Source: Firmicutes bacterium UBA5389
GTDB taxonomy: Bacteria > Bacillota > DTU025
NCBI GenBank assembly: GCA_002409965.1
Contig: DHON01000123.1
Span: forward strand, 1 to 43,923
Reading direction: 5' to 3'
Length of the DNA: 43,923 bases
This document shows positions 15,992 to 25,248 of the stretch, piece after piece. Below the pieces are notes generated by a model. That model was not told the DNA's origin. It made no database searches and saw nothing but the letters and a program-made list of their open reading frames with translations. Within the stretch, counting starts at the first letter, position 1. Every line of letters starts with the position of its first letter. Position numbers and translations under genes: made by a program.

Positions 15992-16978
15992 TCACACATG
16001 ATGAGCTCTGCGCACAGAGGATATCATCACAGACATGATCAACAGTATGCCTGTGATCACGTATTGCCAGTACCACCACACGCCCAACATAGTCAGCCCG
16101 TTCTCGACGAGCGTTATGAAGACCGAGCCGACAACTGTACCCCATACATTGGGCTCGCCACGTCCGAACATAGTGGTCCCCAAGAACACCGAACCTATCG
16201 CGTACAGAAGGTAGCCATCTCCCGCCATTGTCTGCGCCGATCCCAGTCGCGCAGAGAGCATGATCCCACTCAAAGCAGCCAGCAGACCTGACATGATGAA
16301 CGCCGCGATGATGATTCTGTCGACTTCTATGCCGCATGCCCGGGCTGTCTCTCTACTGGCGCCAGTCGCATAGAAGTGCCGTCCGAGCCGAGTCGACTTG
16401 AGAAGACACTGAACACCCAGGGCACACAGAGCCAGGACTACAACTGCCACAGGCATCCGGCCGATTGACCCCTGTCCAAGGTAGATATAGCTAGCAGGCA
16501 TTGAAGGGTACAGGGCTGAGGCCTTGGTGACCATCAGCTCAACGCCCTGGAATATGAACGTGGTGGATAAGGTCGCAAGAAAAGGCTGTGTCCCGATGAC
16601 CCCGCACAGGAACGCGTTCACGATGCCGATGGCCAACCCAACCAACAGGGCGGCGCCGATGCCCGCCGCAGTAGAGCAGCTCCTCTGAAACACCATGCAA
16701 GCCGCCACGCCGGCAAGGCTGCAAGATACGCCGACCGACACATCCATAGCTCCGACGACAGACGGCAGCATGAAGGCGATTCCCAGTATGCCCAGCACCA
16801 CACTTTGGTTGAGGATATCGAGTATGTTGCTCATGGTCGCAAAGTAGGGACACAGGAAAGCAAAGACTGCAAACGTAGCAATTAGGGCTATGGGCGTGGA
16901 CCATTTCATCATTTTCGCCAGCGCCCCGGCCTTGCGGCCTGATGAGGACTCTTCCCTGCTGAGAACTGCCGCAATCAT
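15992..16978 (-). CDS. Ribose-type ABC transporter permease (first copy)
   Basis: A 328-residue RbsC-family permease with the equivalent motifs MLPSVVGAMDVSVGVSCSLAGV, YATGASRETARACGIEV and GTTMFGRGEPNVWGTVVGSVF. The ATG at 16978 overlaps the ATPase stop (ATGA) and follows a GGGGGG-containing ribosome site inside the end of that gene, which indicates translational coupling. An upstream open frame to 17086 lies inside the ATPase gene and is rejected. Confidence 0.92.
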   Translation of the reverse strand: MIAAVLSREESSSGRKAGALAKMMKWSTPIALIATFAVFAFLCPYFATMSNILDILNQSVVLGILGIAFMLPSVVGAMDVSVGVSCSLAGVAACMVFQRSCSTAAGIGAALLVGLAIGIVNAFLCGVIGTQPFLATLSTTFIFQGVELMVTKASALYPSMPASYIYLGQGSIGRMPVAVVVLALCALGVQCLLKSTRLGRHFYATGASRETARACGIEVDRIIIAAFIMSGLLAALSGIMLSARLGSAQTMAGDGYLLYAIGSVFLGTTMFGRGEPNVWGTVVGSVFITLVENGLTMLGVWWYWQYVITGILLIMSVMISSVRRAHHV

Positions 16979-18471
16979 GATGGCACCCCCCTCATGAGCG
17001 TGCTGAGAACGCTCTCCATGCAGAGCTGCTCGCCCGCGAGTTCGCCGATGATGCGCCCCTCGCGTATCACCAACACTCGGTGGCACAGAGCCAGCAACTC
17101 AGGCATATCGGACGATACCAGCACCAGACCGGCGCCCTCCTCGGCAAGCGTCCGCATCAGGGAGTAGATCTGCGCCTTGGCGCCGACATCCACCCCTTTG
17201 GTTGGTTCATCCATCAGGAATACTTTGGCGCTCCGTGCTAGCCACTTTGCCAGTACAACCTTCTGCTGGTTCCCTCCGCTCAGGTACTTCACTCTCTGCC
17301 TGGGGCCAGTGGCGTCTATGAGAAGTCTTCGGATGTACTCCGCGGTCAACCCCATCTCGCTTCTTGACGACAACAAGCCCCACCTAGCCAAGCGGTCAAG
17401 CGAGCACAAGCAGACATTCGATCCTACGGAGAGGTTCAGCACCAGGCCTTGCTCCCTGCGGTCCTCAGGTACCAGGCATAGTCCAGTCTGCGTGGCTTTC
17501 TGCGGTGAGTTGCATCGGATCTCCCGGTCATGCACCTTGATCCTGCCGGAATCCACAGGGTCGGCTCCGAACACGCTCCGCAGAATCTCGGTTCTTCCAG
17601 CGCCGACAAGGCCGGCTATTCCGAGTATCTCTCCCTCATGGAGTGTGAAGCCTATGTCCTCAAATGCTCCTCTGCGCGTTAGCCCTTCCACCTGCAGGAT
17701 AGTGCTGCCGGGCTTGGTGTCCACTCTGGGATACCGGTTCTTCAGGTCTTTGCCTATCATATGTCGGATCAGCTCGTCGGGAGTGGTTTCATCCGTCACG
17801 AACGTTCCCACATATCGCGCGTCACGAAGTACGGTCACCCTGTCAGCTAGGCGGAAGATTTCATCCAGCCTATGGGATATGTATATCATGGTGAAGCCCT
17901 GTTCCTTAAGGTGCTGGAGCATTGAGAAGAGCATCTCCACCTCACGCTGGCTGAGCGGCGCTGTTGCCTCGTCAAGGACTAATACTCTGCCGCCCGTTGC
18001 GATACTCCGTGCGACGGCCACAATCTGTTTCTGAACTACGCTCAGATCACTTACTGGGGTTTCCGGGTTCAACTCGGCGCCGAGCTTGGCAAGGACAGCG
18101 GCAGCCTCTGAATTCATCTTGTTCGCGTCGATTCGCCCTACCGCTCCACGCGTGGGCTCGTTGCCCAGTAGGATATTCTCAGCCACGGTGAACCAGGGGA
18201 CCATCAGGATTTCCTGGTGGATGAAGCGGAAGCCGGCGCGATGCGAATCGCGCGGCCTGGCTATCTCGACGCGGTGCCCATCCATAATTATCTCTCCGGA
18301 GTCCATACGGTGGATTCCCGCAAGTATCTTTATCAGAGTCGACTTGCCGGCGCCGTTCTCGCCTACTATGGCGTGAATCTCCCCGGCCCTTACAGCAAAG
18401 CCAACATCGCACAGGGCCTGAGCGCCGGAGAAAGCTTTCGATATGCCCTTTACCTCAAGCAGGTCCCTCAA
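16975..18471 (-). CDS. Ribose-type ABC transporter ATPase (two fused ATPase domains)
   Basis: A 498-residue RbsA/MglA-type protein with tandem ATPase domains. Domain 1 has Walker A GENGAGKST and Walker B VLVLDEATAPLS with a degenerate signature (LSVVQKQIV). Domain 2 has the usual degenerate Walker A GLVGAGRTE, an intact signature LSGGNQQKVVLAKWL and VFLMDEPTKGVDVG. This asymmetry is normal for the family. The TTG at 18471 is preferred because GAGGAG lies 8 bases upstream and the length then matches relatives; the frame is open to a GTG at 18564 without a ribosome site. Confidence 0.93.
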   Translation of the reverse strand: MRDLLEVKGISKAFSGAQALCDVGFAVRAGEIHAIVGENGAGKSTLIKILAGIHRMDSGEIIMDGHRVEIARPRDSHRAGFRFIHQEILMVPWFTVAENILLGNEPTRGAVGRIDANKMNSEAAAVLAKLGAELNPETPVSDLSVVQKQIVAVARSIATGGRVLVLDEATAPLSQREVEMLFSMLQHLKEQGFTMIYISHRLDEIFRLADRVTVLRDARYVGTFVTDETTPDELIRHMIGKDLKNRYPRVDTKPGSTILQVEGLTRRGAFEDIGFTLHEGEILGIAGLVGAGRTEILRSVFGADPVDSGRIKVHDREIRCNSPQKATQTGLCLVPEDRREQGLVLNLSVGSNVCLCSLDRLARWGLLSSRSEMGLTAEYIRRLLIDATGPRQRVKYLSGGNQQKVVLAKWLARSAKVFLMDEPTKGVDVGAKAQIYSLMRTLAEEGAGLVLVSSDMPELLALCHRVLVIREGRIIGELAGEQLCMESVLSTLMRGVPS

Positions 18472-18540
18472 ATGTCTCAGCTCCTCGGTCTTGAGTCGGA
18501 TAAGAGATGCGGGCAGGAGCAAGGCACGAACATCGCGAGA

Positions 18541-18587
18541 TGGCCTCCCCGCCCGCCCGCACACTCTAGTTGCACTCAGTCAGGCCA
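18541..18587 (-). other. Weak stem-loop between binding-protein and ATPase genes
   Basis: Arms TGGCCT (18541-18546) and AGGCCA (18582-18587) flank a G-rich loop in the 119-base gap after the sugar-binding-protein gene. The stem is short, so its relevance is uncertain. It is listed because the other three importers have stronger hairpins at the same place. Confidence 0.25.
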
Positions 18588-18590
18588 GTG

Positions 18591-19535
18591 TCATTTCTGC
18601 AAGAACTCATCCACGTTGTCCTGCGTCACAAGAGCGAACGGCACATACGTCCACTTGAGAACCTGCTTGCCGTCCAGATGCCGCAGCGCCGCGTTGGCAG
18701 CCGCTATTCCCATCTCGCGCGGGTTCTGGGCGATTGTCGACGCAAAATGGGGTCCTTCCTTGATCATGCTGAGGGCTTCAGGTAGAGCATCCATACTCAC
18801 AATGAACATCTGGTCTTGGCGTTTTGCCCTGGCTATGGCCTTGGCAGCTCCGATAGCCGGCATGTCTGCGCCGCTCCATACCGCGTCAACTGAGCCCTTC
18901 TTCGGGTTGGCTCTGAGGAATCGCTCCATTTCGTCCATTGAGCTCTGCACATATGCAGGGGCCCTCCATGGTAGTTCTGCGACGATCTTGATGTCCGGAT
19001 AATCTTTCAGGACAGTCCTGAGCGCTGTGTAGCGCTGGTCAATCACCGGGATCCCTGGTGCGTACATCACCACGATGTTGCCCCGGCCTCCGAGCCTGCC
19101 AACCATGTATCGCGTCATCGCCAGGCCCGCCGCGTAGTTGTCGGAGCTGATGACCGAGATGACGTTGTCGCCGGTAAGCGGAACGTCAATAGCCACCACT
19201 GGTATTCCGGCCTTCTCGGCAGTCTTGATCGCACCCTGCAGGGCTTCTGCAGTGATTCCATGAACTATGATCGCGTCCACTCCGAGTTGAACGGCATTCT
19301 CAATATGGGCCACCTGCTGCAGATCGTCACCACCGGCTTCGGTGAATATGACCTTGACGCCGGCCTTCTCCAGCGTGTCTGCAGCGCCTCTGTTGGCGAG
19401 CAGCGAGAATTCGTGGTGAATGGCTGCAGCGCTCACAGCGATCGTGTACGGCTTCTTCGAGGCAAAACACATCGGGGAGATCATTAGTGCGAGAACACAG
19501 ACACAGACTGCCAACCTGATGATGATGCTACGCAT
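18591..19535 (-). CDS. Sugar ABC transporter substrate-binding protein, RbsB type
   Basis: A 314-residue exported binding protein. The signal peptide runs from MRSIIIRLAV to about CFAS (residue 26), then the mature protein begins SKKPYTIAVS. Two-lobe sugar-binding motifs are HHEFSLLANRGAADTLEKAG, AVQLGVDAIIVHGI, AGIPVVAIDVPL, VISSDNYAAGLAMTRY and VWSGADMPAIGAAKA. It opens the ABC cassette 120 bases downstream of the dehydrogenase gene, with GGAGGAG upstream of its ATG. The cargo is probably a sugar or amino sugar given nanE; not determined. Confidence 0.92.
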   Translation of the reverse strand: MRSIIIRLAVCVCVLALMISPMCFASKKPYTIAVSAAAIHHEFSLLANRGAADTLEKAGVKVIFTEAGGDDLQQVAHIENAVQLGVDAIIVHGITAEALQGAIKTAEKAGIPVVAIDVPLTGDNVISVISSDNYAAGLAMTRYMVGRLGGRGNIVVMYAPGIPVIDQRYTALRTVLKDYPDIKIVAELPWRAPAYVQSSMDEMERFLRANPKKGSVDAVWSGADMPAIGAAKAIARAKRQDQMFIVSMDALPEALSMIKEGPHFASTIAQNPREMGIAAANAALRHLDGKQVLKWTYVPFALVTQDNVDEFLQK

Positions 19536-19573
19536 GTTTTACCACTCCTCCAATCATTGCTATTCGCTGTGCC

Positions 19574-19595
19574 GAGCACTCCTTATGGAGTGCTC
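19574..19595 (-). other. Compact stem-loop upstream of the sugar-binding-protein gene
   Basis: A perfect 9-bp stem, GAGCACTCC (19574-19582) and GGAGTGCTC (19587-19595), with a four-base loop TTAT. It lies between the dehydrogenase stop and the binding-protein start. No T-tract follows, so it may be an RNA-processing or stability element, or a regulator site. Confidence 0.5.
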
Positions 19596-19655
19596 CGAAC
19601 CCGGGATGATATCAGCGCCTCCTTCCTCATGCGTCAACGACGAGAGTGAATGCTG

Positions 19656-20666
19656 TCACGACCCCAACGTGACTGGAACTCCCTTGCTAGCTGATTCCAG
19701 AGCAGCCAGGACTACGGCCACGGCGGAACGGGCTTCCGCGCCAGAAACTAGCGGCGGCGTCTGCTCTCTGATACAGCGCAGAAAGTGCCGCAACTGAGCT
19801 TCCAGGGCTCCGCCCATTGTGCCCCCAAAAGACGGCCAGTGCCACAGATCCGGGAACAGCCATCCGTCACTGTCCGAGAAGACTCGCAGTCCCCTCTCTG
19901 CCCCCAGATCGATGCTTATGTACCCCTTGTCGCCTATGATCTCCATAGATGCGTTTACGCCCGAACCCAGCCGATCGTTTAGTACCCATGATGCGCCCAC
20001 AGAGCCGATGGCGCCTTTCCGGAATTTCACCGTACTCAGCACCGCGTCCTCGGTACCCAGGCTACCGAGGACACCATCTGCCTTCTCGGCTGAGACTCTG
20101 ATGGGAGAATCATCGGCGAACCAGAGCATGAGGTCGACATCGTGGATGCCGACATGGAACATAACAGAGGTACCCCGTCCTGCGCCGTATCCGGCGGATA
20201 TCATGCCGTTACGTTGCGCCTTAACCTGTACTATGTTGCCGATTCCCCCGGACCTCACGTACTCATATGCCTGCGCATACTTGGGATCGAAGCGAAGCAA
20301 ATGTCCTACCGTAAATGTGACGCCTGAACCGGCAACCGCCTCGAGGATTCGGTCGCAATCCTCGAGGCTCGTCGCGAGCGGTTTCTCAAGCAGGATGTGC
20401 TTTCCACGCTGAGCACAGTCGACAGACGCCCCCACGTGGTTGGCTTCGGGCAAGCAGATGCTCACAGCGTCAACATCGTCTCTCTCGACCAGTTCTCGGT
20501 AGTCAGTGAAAGGCCGGCAATGGAGCTTCTCACACTGGGCATGCAGTCTCTCTTGATTGACATCGCATATACCAACGAGTCTACAGCCTTCGAGCGACGC
20601 ATAGATCTCGGCATGCTTACTCCCAATGAACCCGGTGCCTATAACGCCTACGCCTATCTCCTTCAT
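19656..20666 (-). CDS. Gfo/Idh/MocA-family NAD(P)-dependent sugar oxidoreductase
   Basis: A 336-residue protein with an N-terminal Rossmann fold (GVGVIGTGFIGSKHAEIY), the family EKPL motif (ILLEKPLATS) and a C-terminal substrate domain with HVGIHDVDLMLWF, where the H...D...H region is a usual active-site position. The family oxidises or epimerises sugars, inositols and amino sugars. The ATG at 20666 has GAGGAGAGG 7 bases upstream; an upstream TTG at 20684 is unlikely. It lies directly after the RpiR regulator and ahead of the importer. The substrate is unknown. Confidence 0.9.
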   Translation of the reverse strand: MKEIGVGVIGTGFIGSKHAEIYASLEGCRLVGICDVNQERLHAQCEKLHCRPFTDYRELVERDDVDAVSICLPEANHVGASVDCAQRGKHILLEKPLATSLEDCDRILEAVAGSGVTFTVGHLLRFDPKYAQAYEYVRSGGIGNIVQVKAQRNGMISAGYGAGRGTSVMFHVGIHDVDLMLWFADDSPIRVSAEKADGVLGSLGTEDAVLSTVKFRKGAIGSVGASWVLNDRLGSGVNASMEIIGDKGYISIDLGAERGLRVFSDSDGWLFPDLWHWPSFGGTMGGALEAQLRHFLRCIREQTPPLVSGAEARSAVAVVLAALESASKGVPVTLGS

Positions 20667-20690
20667 CGTCAAACCTCTCCTCAAGTTGGT

Positions 20691-21581
20691 CTACAGCATT
20701 CGCATTCCAGTTACTGCCTGCATGATTTTCTCAGCGCTATCAACTGCTTGATCATACTTCTTCATCGCGACACCACAGCATAGCAGGTCCAATATGTGTA
20801 CCTGGGCAAGTTGGCTCTTAGTGGCAGCATTCAGCAGTTCGGATTCTCGAGTGACTGCGATAAGGGATACACCGGCTACCTCGGTGATTGGAGATTGCGC
20901 GAAGCTAGTGATGCAGATTGTGCCTGCGCCTGCCTGCATGGCTAGTGTGAGGCAGTGAATGGTCTCGCGAGTAGTCCCGCTGTAGGAAATGCCAAGCGCA
21001 ACATCTTGTCTCCCTAGAGCTGACGCAATCATGGATTGGGTATGCGAGTCTCCATCGGTCTCGCATTGGATGCCGATGCGCAGGAAGTTGTTCCTTGCAT
21101 AGCCAGCCACGCATCCAGACAGGCCTACTCCAAACAGGCACACCTTCCGTGATCCAAGCAGCATGTCGATGGCCTTCTCCATCTCCGCTTCGTTCAGCAA
21201 TTCCTCCGTGGCCCGGATCGACCCTATCGCACGATCCGAAAGCTTCTGTATCATACTTGACACGGAATCCAGCAGGCTAACGTCGCCACTGCTGCGTCCA
21301 CTGGAGGCACGCGCAAGGTCGCGTGAGAGTGAGAGCTTAAACTCCATGGACGTACTGTACCCAATTGATCTCCAGAATCGGACCACGGTTGCTTCGCTGA
21401 CGCCAGTCCTCGCAGCTAGCTCAAGTCCAGACGCATAGTACGCGTCCTCCGGATTGCTGCGGACAAAATCCGCCACCTTTTTCTCGGCCTTTGTCAAGGC
21501 AGAGTAATTGGCTCTGATCGCAGTAAGGCAGCTTGGCCCGGCCGGAGGCGAATCAGCAGTGCTAGGTGATCTCTTTACCAA
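20691..21581 (-). CDS. RpiR/MurR-family transcriptional regulator (HTH + SIS)
   Basis: An N-terminal RpiR helix-turn-helix (ALTKAEKKVADFVRSNPEDAY, then ARTGVSEATVVRFWRSIGY) is followed by a C-terminal SIS domain that senses phosphosugars (KVCLFGVGLSGCVAGYARNN and ALGISYSGTTRETIHCLTLA). A TTG at 21581 is chosen because GAGGTGGG precedes it and it gives 296 residues, the usual length; the frame is open to a GTG at 21740, which would add an unconserved N-terminal tail. It is the first gene of the amino-sugar block and likely controls it in response to a sugar phosphate. Confidence 0.88.
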   Translation of the reverse strand: MVKRSPSTADSPPAGPSCLTAIRANYSALTKAEKKVADFVRSNPEDAYYASGLELAARTGVSEATVVRFWRSIGYSTSMEFKLSLSRDLARASSGRSSGDVSLLDSVSSMIQKLSDRAIGSIRATEELLNEAEMEKAIDMLLGSRKVCLFGVGLSGCVAGYARNNFLRIGIQCETDGDSHTQSMIASALGRQDVALGISYSGTTRETIHCLTLAMQAGAGTICITSFAQSPITEVAGVSLIAVTRESELLNAATKSQLAQVHILDLLCCGVAMKKYDQAVDSAEKIMQAVTGMRML

Positions 21582-22032
21582 TGTCGTTCCCACCTCGCAG
21601 ATCCCATCATTGAGCCCACAAATGCGCCCGATGCAGACGTCCGTCAATGATCTGCCGTAGTAGCATTCCACGTAAGGTGTAGGATTCCTTCTTCTACTCG
21701 CGAAAAGGTGAAGTATTTCGTCGGGGGCCTGAAAGAACACAGACCAGTCGTCTATCTGCGAGCTTGTCGGCCCAAAACGTTCTGATGGTCTCCGTGTCTG
21801 GGGAGTCTTTGCAGGGTAGGAGCGAACGGTGTCTTCCAGCAGTCTCGCTTCCCTAATGACGGGACAACGCGACTGCCGCGCGGGCGCGACTTTTCTGATC
21901 GCCGCAATGGCGGAACATGAGACTCCGAGCTATCGGGCTTTTCATTCGACGGGTGTGCCCACTCACTGTCAAACTCGGGACAAGACGATGCGCCGTTCCC
22001 ACCGGGCCTGTAGAAGGTCGGATGTACAAAGA
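21582..22032. other. Intergenic stretch upstream of the rpiR-like gene
   Basis: About 450 bases between the rpiR-like gene and the terminator of the TRAP operon. Minus strand near 21640 has TTGACG, a possible -35 box, but no good -10. The frame of the regulator stays open to 21740 without homology. No other gene is supported. Confidence 0.4.
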
Positions 22033-22058
22033 GAGGGCCGCCGTACGAAGCAGCCCCC
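22033..22058 (-). terminator. Stem-loop terminator after the TRAP operon
   Basis: Minus strand: GGGGGCTGC (22058-22050) pairs with GCGGCCCTC (22041-22033) through two G-T wobbles, with an 8-base loop, followed by TCTTTGT. It lies about 50 bases after the DctM stop. Confidence 0.6.
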
Positions 22059-22109
22059 CTGGTTGGGTTCGCGGTCAATCGCAGCCCTTGAGCGCCCTGC
22101 CTCACCCGA

Positions 22110-23438
22110 TCATTTCACAACCAAGCTGGGCAGCCAGGTTATGATCTTAGGAAACACAATGCATAGCGCCAGGCCGATCGCCTGAATGCCTATGAACACA
22201 GGCACGCTCTGACAGGCCTCCTGCAATGTCATATCCTGTTCTGACATAGTCGATTTGAGGAAGAATATCGCGTATCCGAACGGCGGAGTCAAGAACGATG
22301 TCTGAAGGTTTATGGCTATGGTCATGAGGAACCACAGCGGGTCGAAACCCAGTTCCACTGCGATGGGAACGAAGATAGGCAAGCATATCATCGCTATGCC
22401 GATCCAGTCGATGAACATGCCCAACACGAACACGATCAGCATCATCACGGCGAATACCACCCATCTGTTCCCGCTGCCCAGCGAGAAGAGGAGGTCCCTG
22501 ACCACATCGCCGCCGCCGATGCCGATGAAGGTGCCTGTGAAGAAGCTAGCACCCATGACGAGCACCAACACCATAGCCGTTCCCCTGGCGGTATCGAAAA
22601 TCGCGGCCTTGAATGTCTTCCATTCAAATCGTCTGTAAGCGATGACCATGATGAACGCCACAAACGCTCCAATCGCCGCGGCCTCTGTGGGAGTCGCTAT
22701 CCCGGCGAAGATCGAACCGAGCACGCCTATGATGAGCAGCACAGGGGGAACCAGATTGGTTAGCGCTTCCTTGAGCACCTCGGGCCGAGAGACGCCTGCC
22801 AGCTCTTTCTCGGACATGGCCGGCCCGTCCTCCGGATGCCTGTAGCATCGAATCAGGACATACACGACGTACAGGATCGCCAGCAGAATCCCAGGGACGA
22901 CAGCAGCCACGAAGAGCTTGCCCACGGATACGTTAGAATATGATCCAAACAGGATCAGCATTATGCTGGGCGGAATCAGGATCCCAAGTGTTCCCCCAGC
23001 CATGACGGTGCCTGCTGCAAGCTTCTTGTCATACTTGTACTTGAGCATTATCGGCATCGACAGGATGGCCATGGTCGTGACCGAGGCTGCAATCACTCCG
23101 GTGCACGCGGCAAAGACTGTCGACACGATTATCACTGCGACGGCTATTCCCCCGCGCAGGCGGCCCATGAGCTTGTACAATGCGTCGAACAGTTTATCGG
23201 CCACCCCCGAAGTGGCCAGGATGTTGCCCATCAACAGGAACAACGGTACCGCCAGCATCTCCCAGTTACTCATGATGCCCCAGAGGCGGTTCATGTAGAA
23301 AGGAAGGTACGACGAGCCCATCGCCAGCACGCCCACGATCAGCCCCGATGACATGAGCACGAATCCCAGGTGATGCCCCATGAGCATACCTATGAGCATG
23401 AGAGTGAACTGAAGTATCATGGCCATTACATCGCTCAT
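22110..23438 (-). CDS. dctM: TRAP transporter large permease DctM
   Basis: A 442-residue polytopic membrane protein of the DctM family, with about 12 hydrophobic stretches. Family segments include GVIAASVTTMAILSMPIML, AGGTLGILIPPSIMLILFG, GIATPTEAAAIGAFVA, DWIGIAMICLPIFVPIA and TSFLTPPFGYAIFFLK. It uses ion gradients to import organic acids together with DctP and DctQ. The ATG at 23438 follows the dctQ TAG by one base; an ATG at 23450 is an alternative. It is the last gene of the GntR-led operon. Confidence 0.94.
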   Translation of the reverse strand: MSDVMAMILQFTLMLIGMLMGHHLGFVLMSSGLIVGVLAMGSSYLPFYMNRLWGIMSNWEMLAVPLFLLMGNILATSGVADKLFDALYKLMGRLRGGIAVAVIIVSTVFAACTGVIAASVTTMAILSMPIMLKYKYDKKLAAGTVMAGGTLGILIPPSIMLILFGSYSNVSVGKLFVAAVVPGILLAILYVVYVLIRCYRHPEDGPAMSEKELAGVSRPEVLKEALTNLVPPVLLIIGVLGSIFAGIATPTEAAAIGAFVAFIMVIAYRRFEWKTFKAAIFDTARGTAMVLVLVMGASFFTGTFIGIGGGDVVRDLLFSLGSGNRWVVFAVMMLIVFVLGMFIDWIGIAMICLPIFVPIAVELGFDPLWFLMTIAINLQTSFLTPPFGYAIFFLKSTMSEQDMTLQEACQSVPVFIGIQAIGLALCIVFPKIITWLPSLVVK

Positions 23439-23439
23439 T

Positions 23440-23952
23440 CTACCGTGCATCTCCCTTCTGCAACTCGACGATTCTCTTGAGGAACTCTGATAGTCCGGCG
23501 ATGAACAGAAGGGCAAATGCGATAGGGATCACGGTCTTGATGGGGTACAACGGAATCCTATCAAGCGATTGAGTGACTTGCTTCCGCGCCCAGGCCATTG
23601 CGGCGTACTTGTATCCTTCCTTGACAAGGACCAGGGAGGGAATGAGCAGCATGACAGGGTACGTAATCAGGTCGACTACCGCCCTCTTCCTGGGTGACAG
23701 TTTCTGATACAGAATGTCCACTCGCACATGCGCGCCCCGGATGAGAGCGGTCGAGCTGTACAACAGGAAGTGCAGGGCGTATATCTGAGTGGCGACTGTC
23801 ACCGTCCAGATGTGGGGAGTGTTGAAAATCCGCCTCGTGACGACTTCATAGACTAGCAGCAGCGTAAGTGGGACTACGAGCCATTGCACGACCCGTCCTA
23901 CCCATTCGAGCATCGAATCGAGAATCCGTATCGTTTTCTCTAGAGCGCTCAT
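23440..23952 (-). CDS. dctQ: TRAP transporter small permease DctQ
   Basis: A 170-residue four-helix membrane protein of the DctQ family, with the motifs YEVVTRRIFNTPHIWT, AHVRVDILYQKLSPRKRAVVD (the conserved cytoplasmic loop) and a final FALLFIAGLSEFLKRI. The ATG at 23952 has GGAGGGG 6 bases upstream; the open frame to 24075 runs over the upstream stem-loop and is rejected. Confidence 0.92.
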   Translation of the reverse strand: MSALEKTIRILDSMLEWVGRVVQWLVVPLTLLLVYEVVTRRIFNTPHIWTVTVATQIYALHFLLYSSTALIRGAHVRVDILYQKLSPRKRAVVDLITYPVMLLIPSLVLVKEGYKYAAMAWARKQVTQSLDRIPLYPIKTVIPIAFALLFIAGLSEFLKRIVELQKGDAR

Positions 23953-24027
23953 CAAGGTCCCCTCCATTGGGCTTGTGGTATGCTCCCCTGACCTGAACGT
24001 CTTGGAGCATCCAAGCTCTGCCCCCCG

Positions 24028-24063
24028 GCAGAGGAAGAGGCGGCTATCGTCCTCTTCCTCCGC
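24028..24063 (-). other. Long stem-loop between dctP and dctQ
   Basis: Arms GCAGAGGAAGAGG (24028-24040) and CCTCTTCCTCCGC (24051-24063) form a 13-bp stem with a single G-T wobble and a 10-base loop. It lies in the 132-base gap just after the binding-protein gene. No T-tract; likely an mRNA-stability or partial-attenuation element giving excess DctP over the permeases. Confidence 0.65.
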
Positions 24064-24084
24064 AGCTTGAGGCAACCAGCGTGT

Positions 24085-25194
24085 CTACTTCTTCAACCAG
24101 GCATCCTTGACTTCCGGAAGAGCCTTGGTGATTCTTCCTGAGTGGAACGGTTCCTCAAGCTCCCTCCACAAGTTGTACGTCTTCAAGTAGTCGACCTGCG
24201 ATTTCAGAGTCTTTGCGTAGTCGGGGTTCTTCGAAGCGAAGTCCTCCATGACTTTCTTGGCTACGACCTCCATGTCAGACCAGAACTTCGCATCAGCCTT
24301 GCTGACCTTCACCCCGTAGTCTAGGAACTTCTTAGTGCCCAGCGCGCTCTGCCAGTTCATGAAGGACGTGCTCTCCACCACGCACCCCTTGGTGACTTCT
24401 TCGAAGATGACCCGGTAGTTCTCGGGCAGTGCCTTCCAGGCATTCGCGTTGACCAGTGTGTAGTAGACGCAGGCAGTCTGATACCATGCGGGTGCGATCC
24501 AGTACTTGGCTACCTCCTGGAATCCCAGATCCCAGTCGACGTTGGGAGTCATGAACTCGAACGCATCGATGATGCTTCTCTGCATGGCGTCATACAGCTC
24601 GCCGCCGGAGACGTTGGTAGGGGCGGCGCCCAGCCTGCGCAGGATCTCCTGGCTTTCAGGGGGAGCGATTCTGATCTTCATGCCCTTGAAGTCAGTGACC
24701 TTCTTTATCTCCTTGTGGCTTCTGAATCCAGCCTCCAGGTCGAATATGGAGTTGGGGAAAGCGACGATCTTGTACCTCTTGAGGATGTCGTTCATCTGCC
24801 CAATCCCATCCACCTGGTACAGCCAGTTCAGGAAGTCCTGCTGGGACATGTATAGAGGGACTGTAGAGAATAGCGTGAAAGCTGAGTTGAGACCGGCCTG
24901 ATACGCAGGAGCAGTGCTTCCCGCCTGAAATGCACCGGAGCTTACGGAATCGAAAGTCTCGAAAGCCGGAACCATCTCGCCCGCCGCGTAGACCTTGATC
25001 GAGAACTTGCCGTTCGTAGCCTTGCCCACTTTTTCCGCGATGTACTGGTCATACTTGAAAAGGGGGTTGTTCACGTCCCACGCAGACACATAATGCCATT
25101 TGACTGTGGGATTGTCAGCGGCAGCTGACACAATGCCCGAGACGAGGATTAGTGCAAGAGCGAGCGCCACTGTCGTAAACCGCTTCTTTGCCAT
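24085..25194 (-). CDS. dctP: TRAP transporter substrate-binding protein DctP
   Basis: A 369-residue exported binding protein. The signal peptide spans about residues 1-26 (MAKKRFTTVA, hydrophobic core, VSAAADNP). DctP-family motifs include KVYAAGEMVPAFETFDSVSSG, MKIRIAPPESQEILRRLGAAP with the carboxylate-binding Arg region, and DAMQRSIIDAFEFMTP. The ATG at 25194 has GGGAGG 8 bases upstream. The large size and the DAFEFMTPN region resemble the subgroup that binds keto or aromatic acids, but the ligand is not determined. It follows the nitrilase gene by 54 bases. Confidence 0.93.
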   Translation of the reverse strand: MAKKRFTTVALALALILVSGIVSAAADNPTVKWHYVSAWDVNNPLFKYDQYIAEKVGKATNGKFSIKVYAAGEMVPAFETFDSVSSGAFQAGSTAPAYQAGLNSAFTLFSTVPLYMSQQDFLNWLYQVDGIGQMNDILKRYKIVAFPNSIFDLEAGFRSHKEIKKVTDFKGMKIRIAPPESQEILRRLGAAPTNVSGGELYDAMQRSIIDAFEFMTPNVDWDLGFQEVAKYWIAPAWYQTACVYYTLVNANAWKALPENYRVIFEEVTKGCVVESTSFMNWQSALGTKKFLDYGVKVSKADAKFWSDMEVVAKKVMEDFASKNPDYAKTLKSQVDYLKTYNLWRELEEPFHSGRITKALPEVKDAWLKK

Positions 25195-25248
25195 TACAGT
25201 TGCCTCCCTTAGTAAATGATCACTGTGTGAAGATGGAACAATCGGCAA

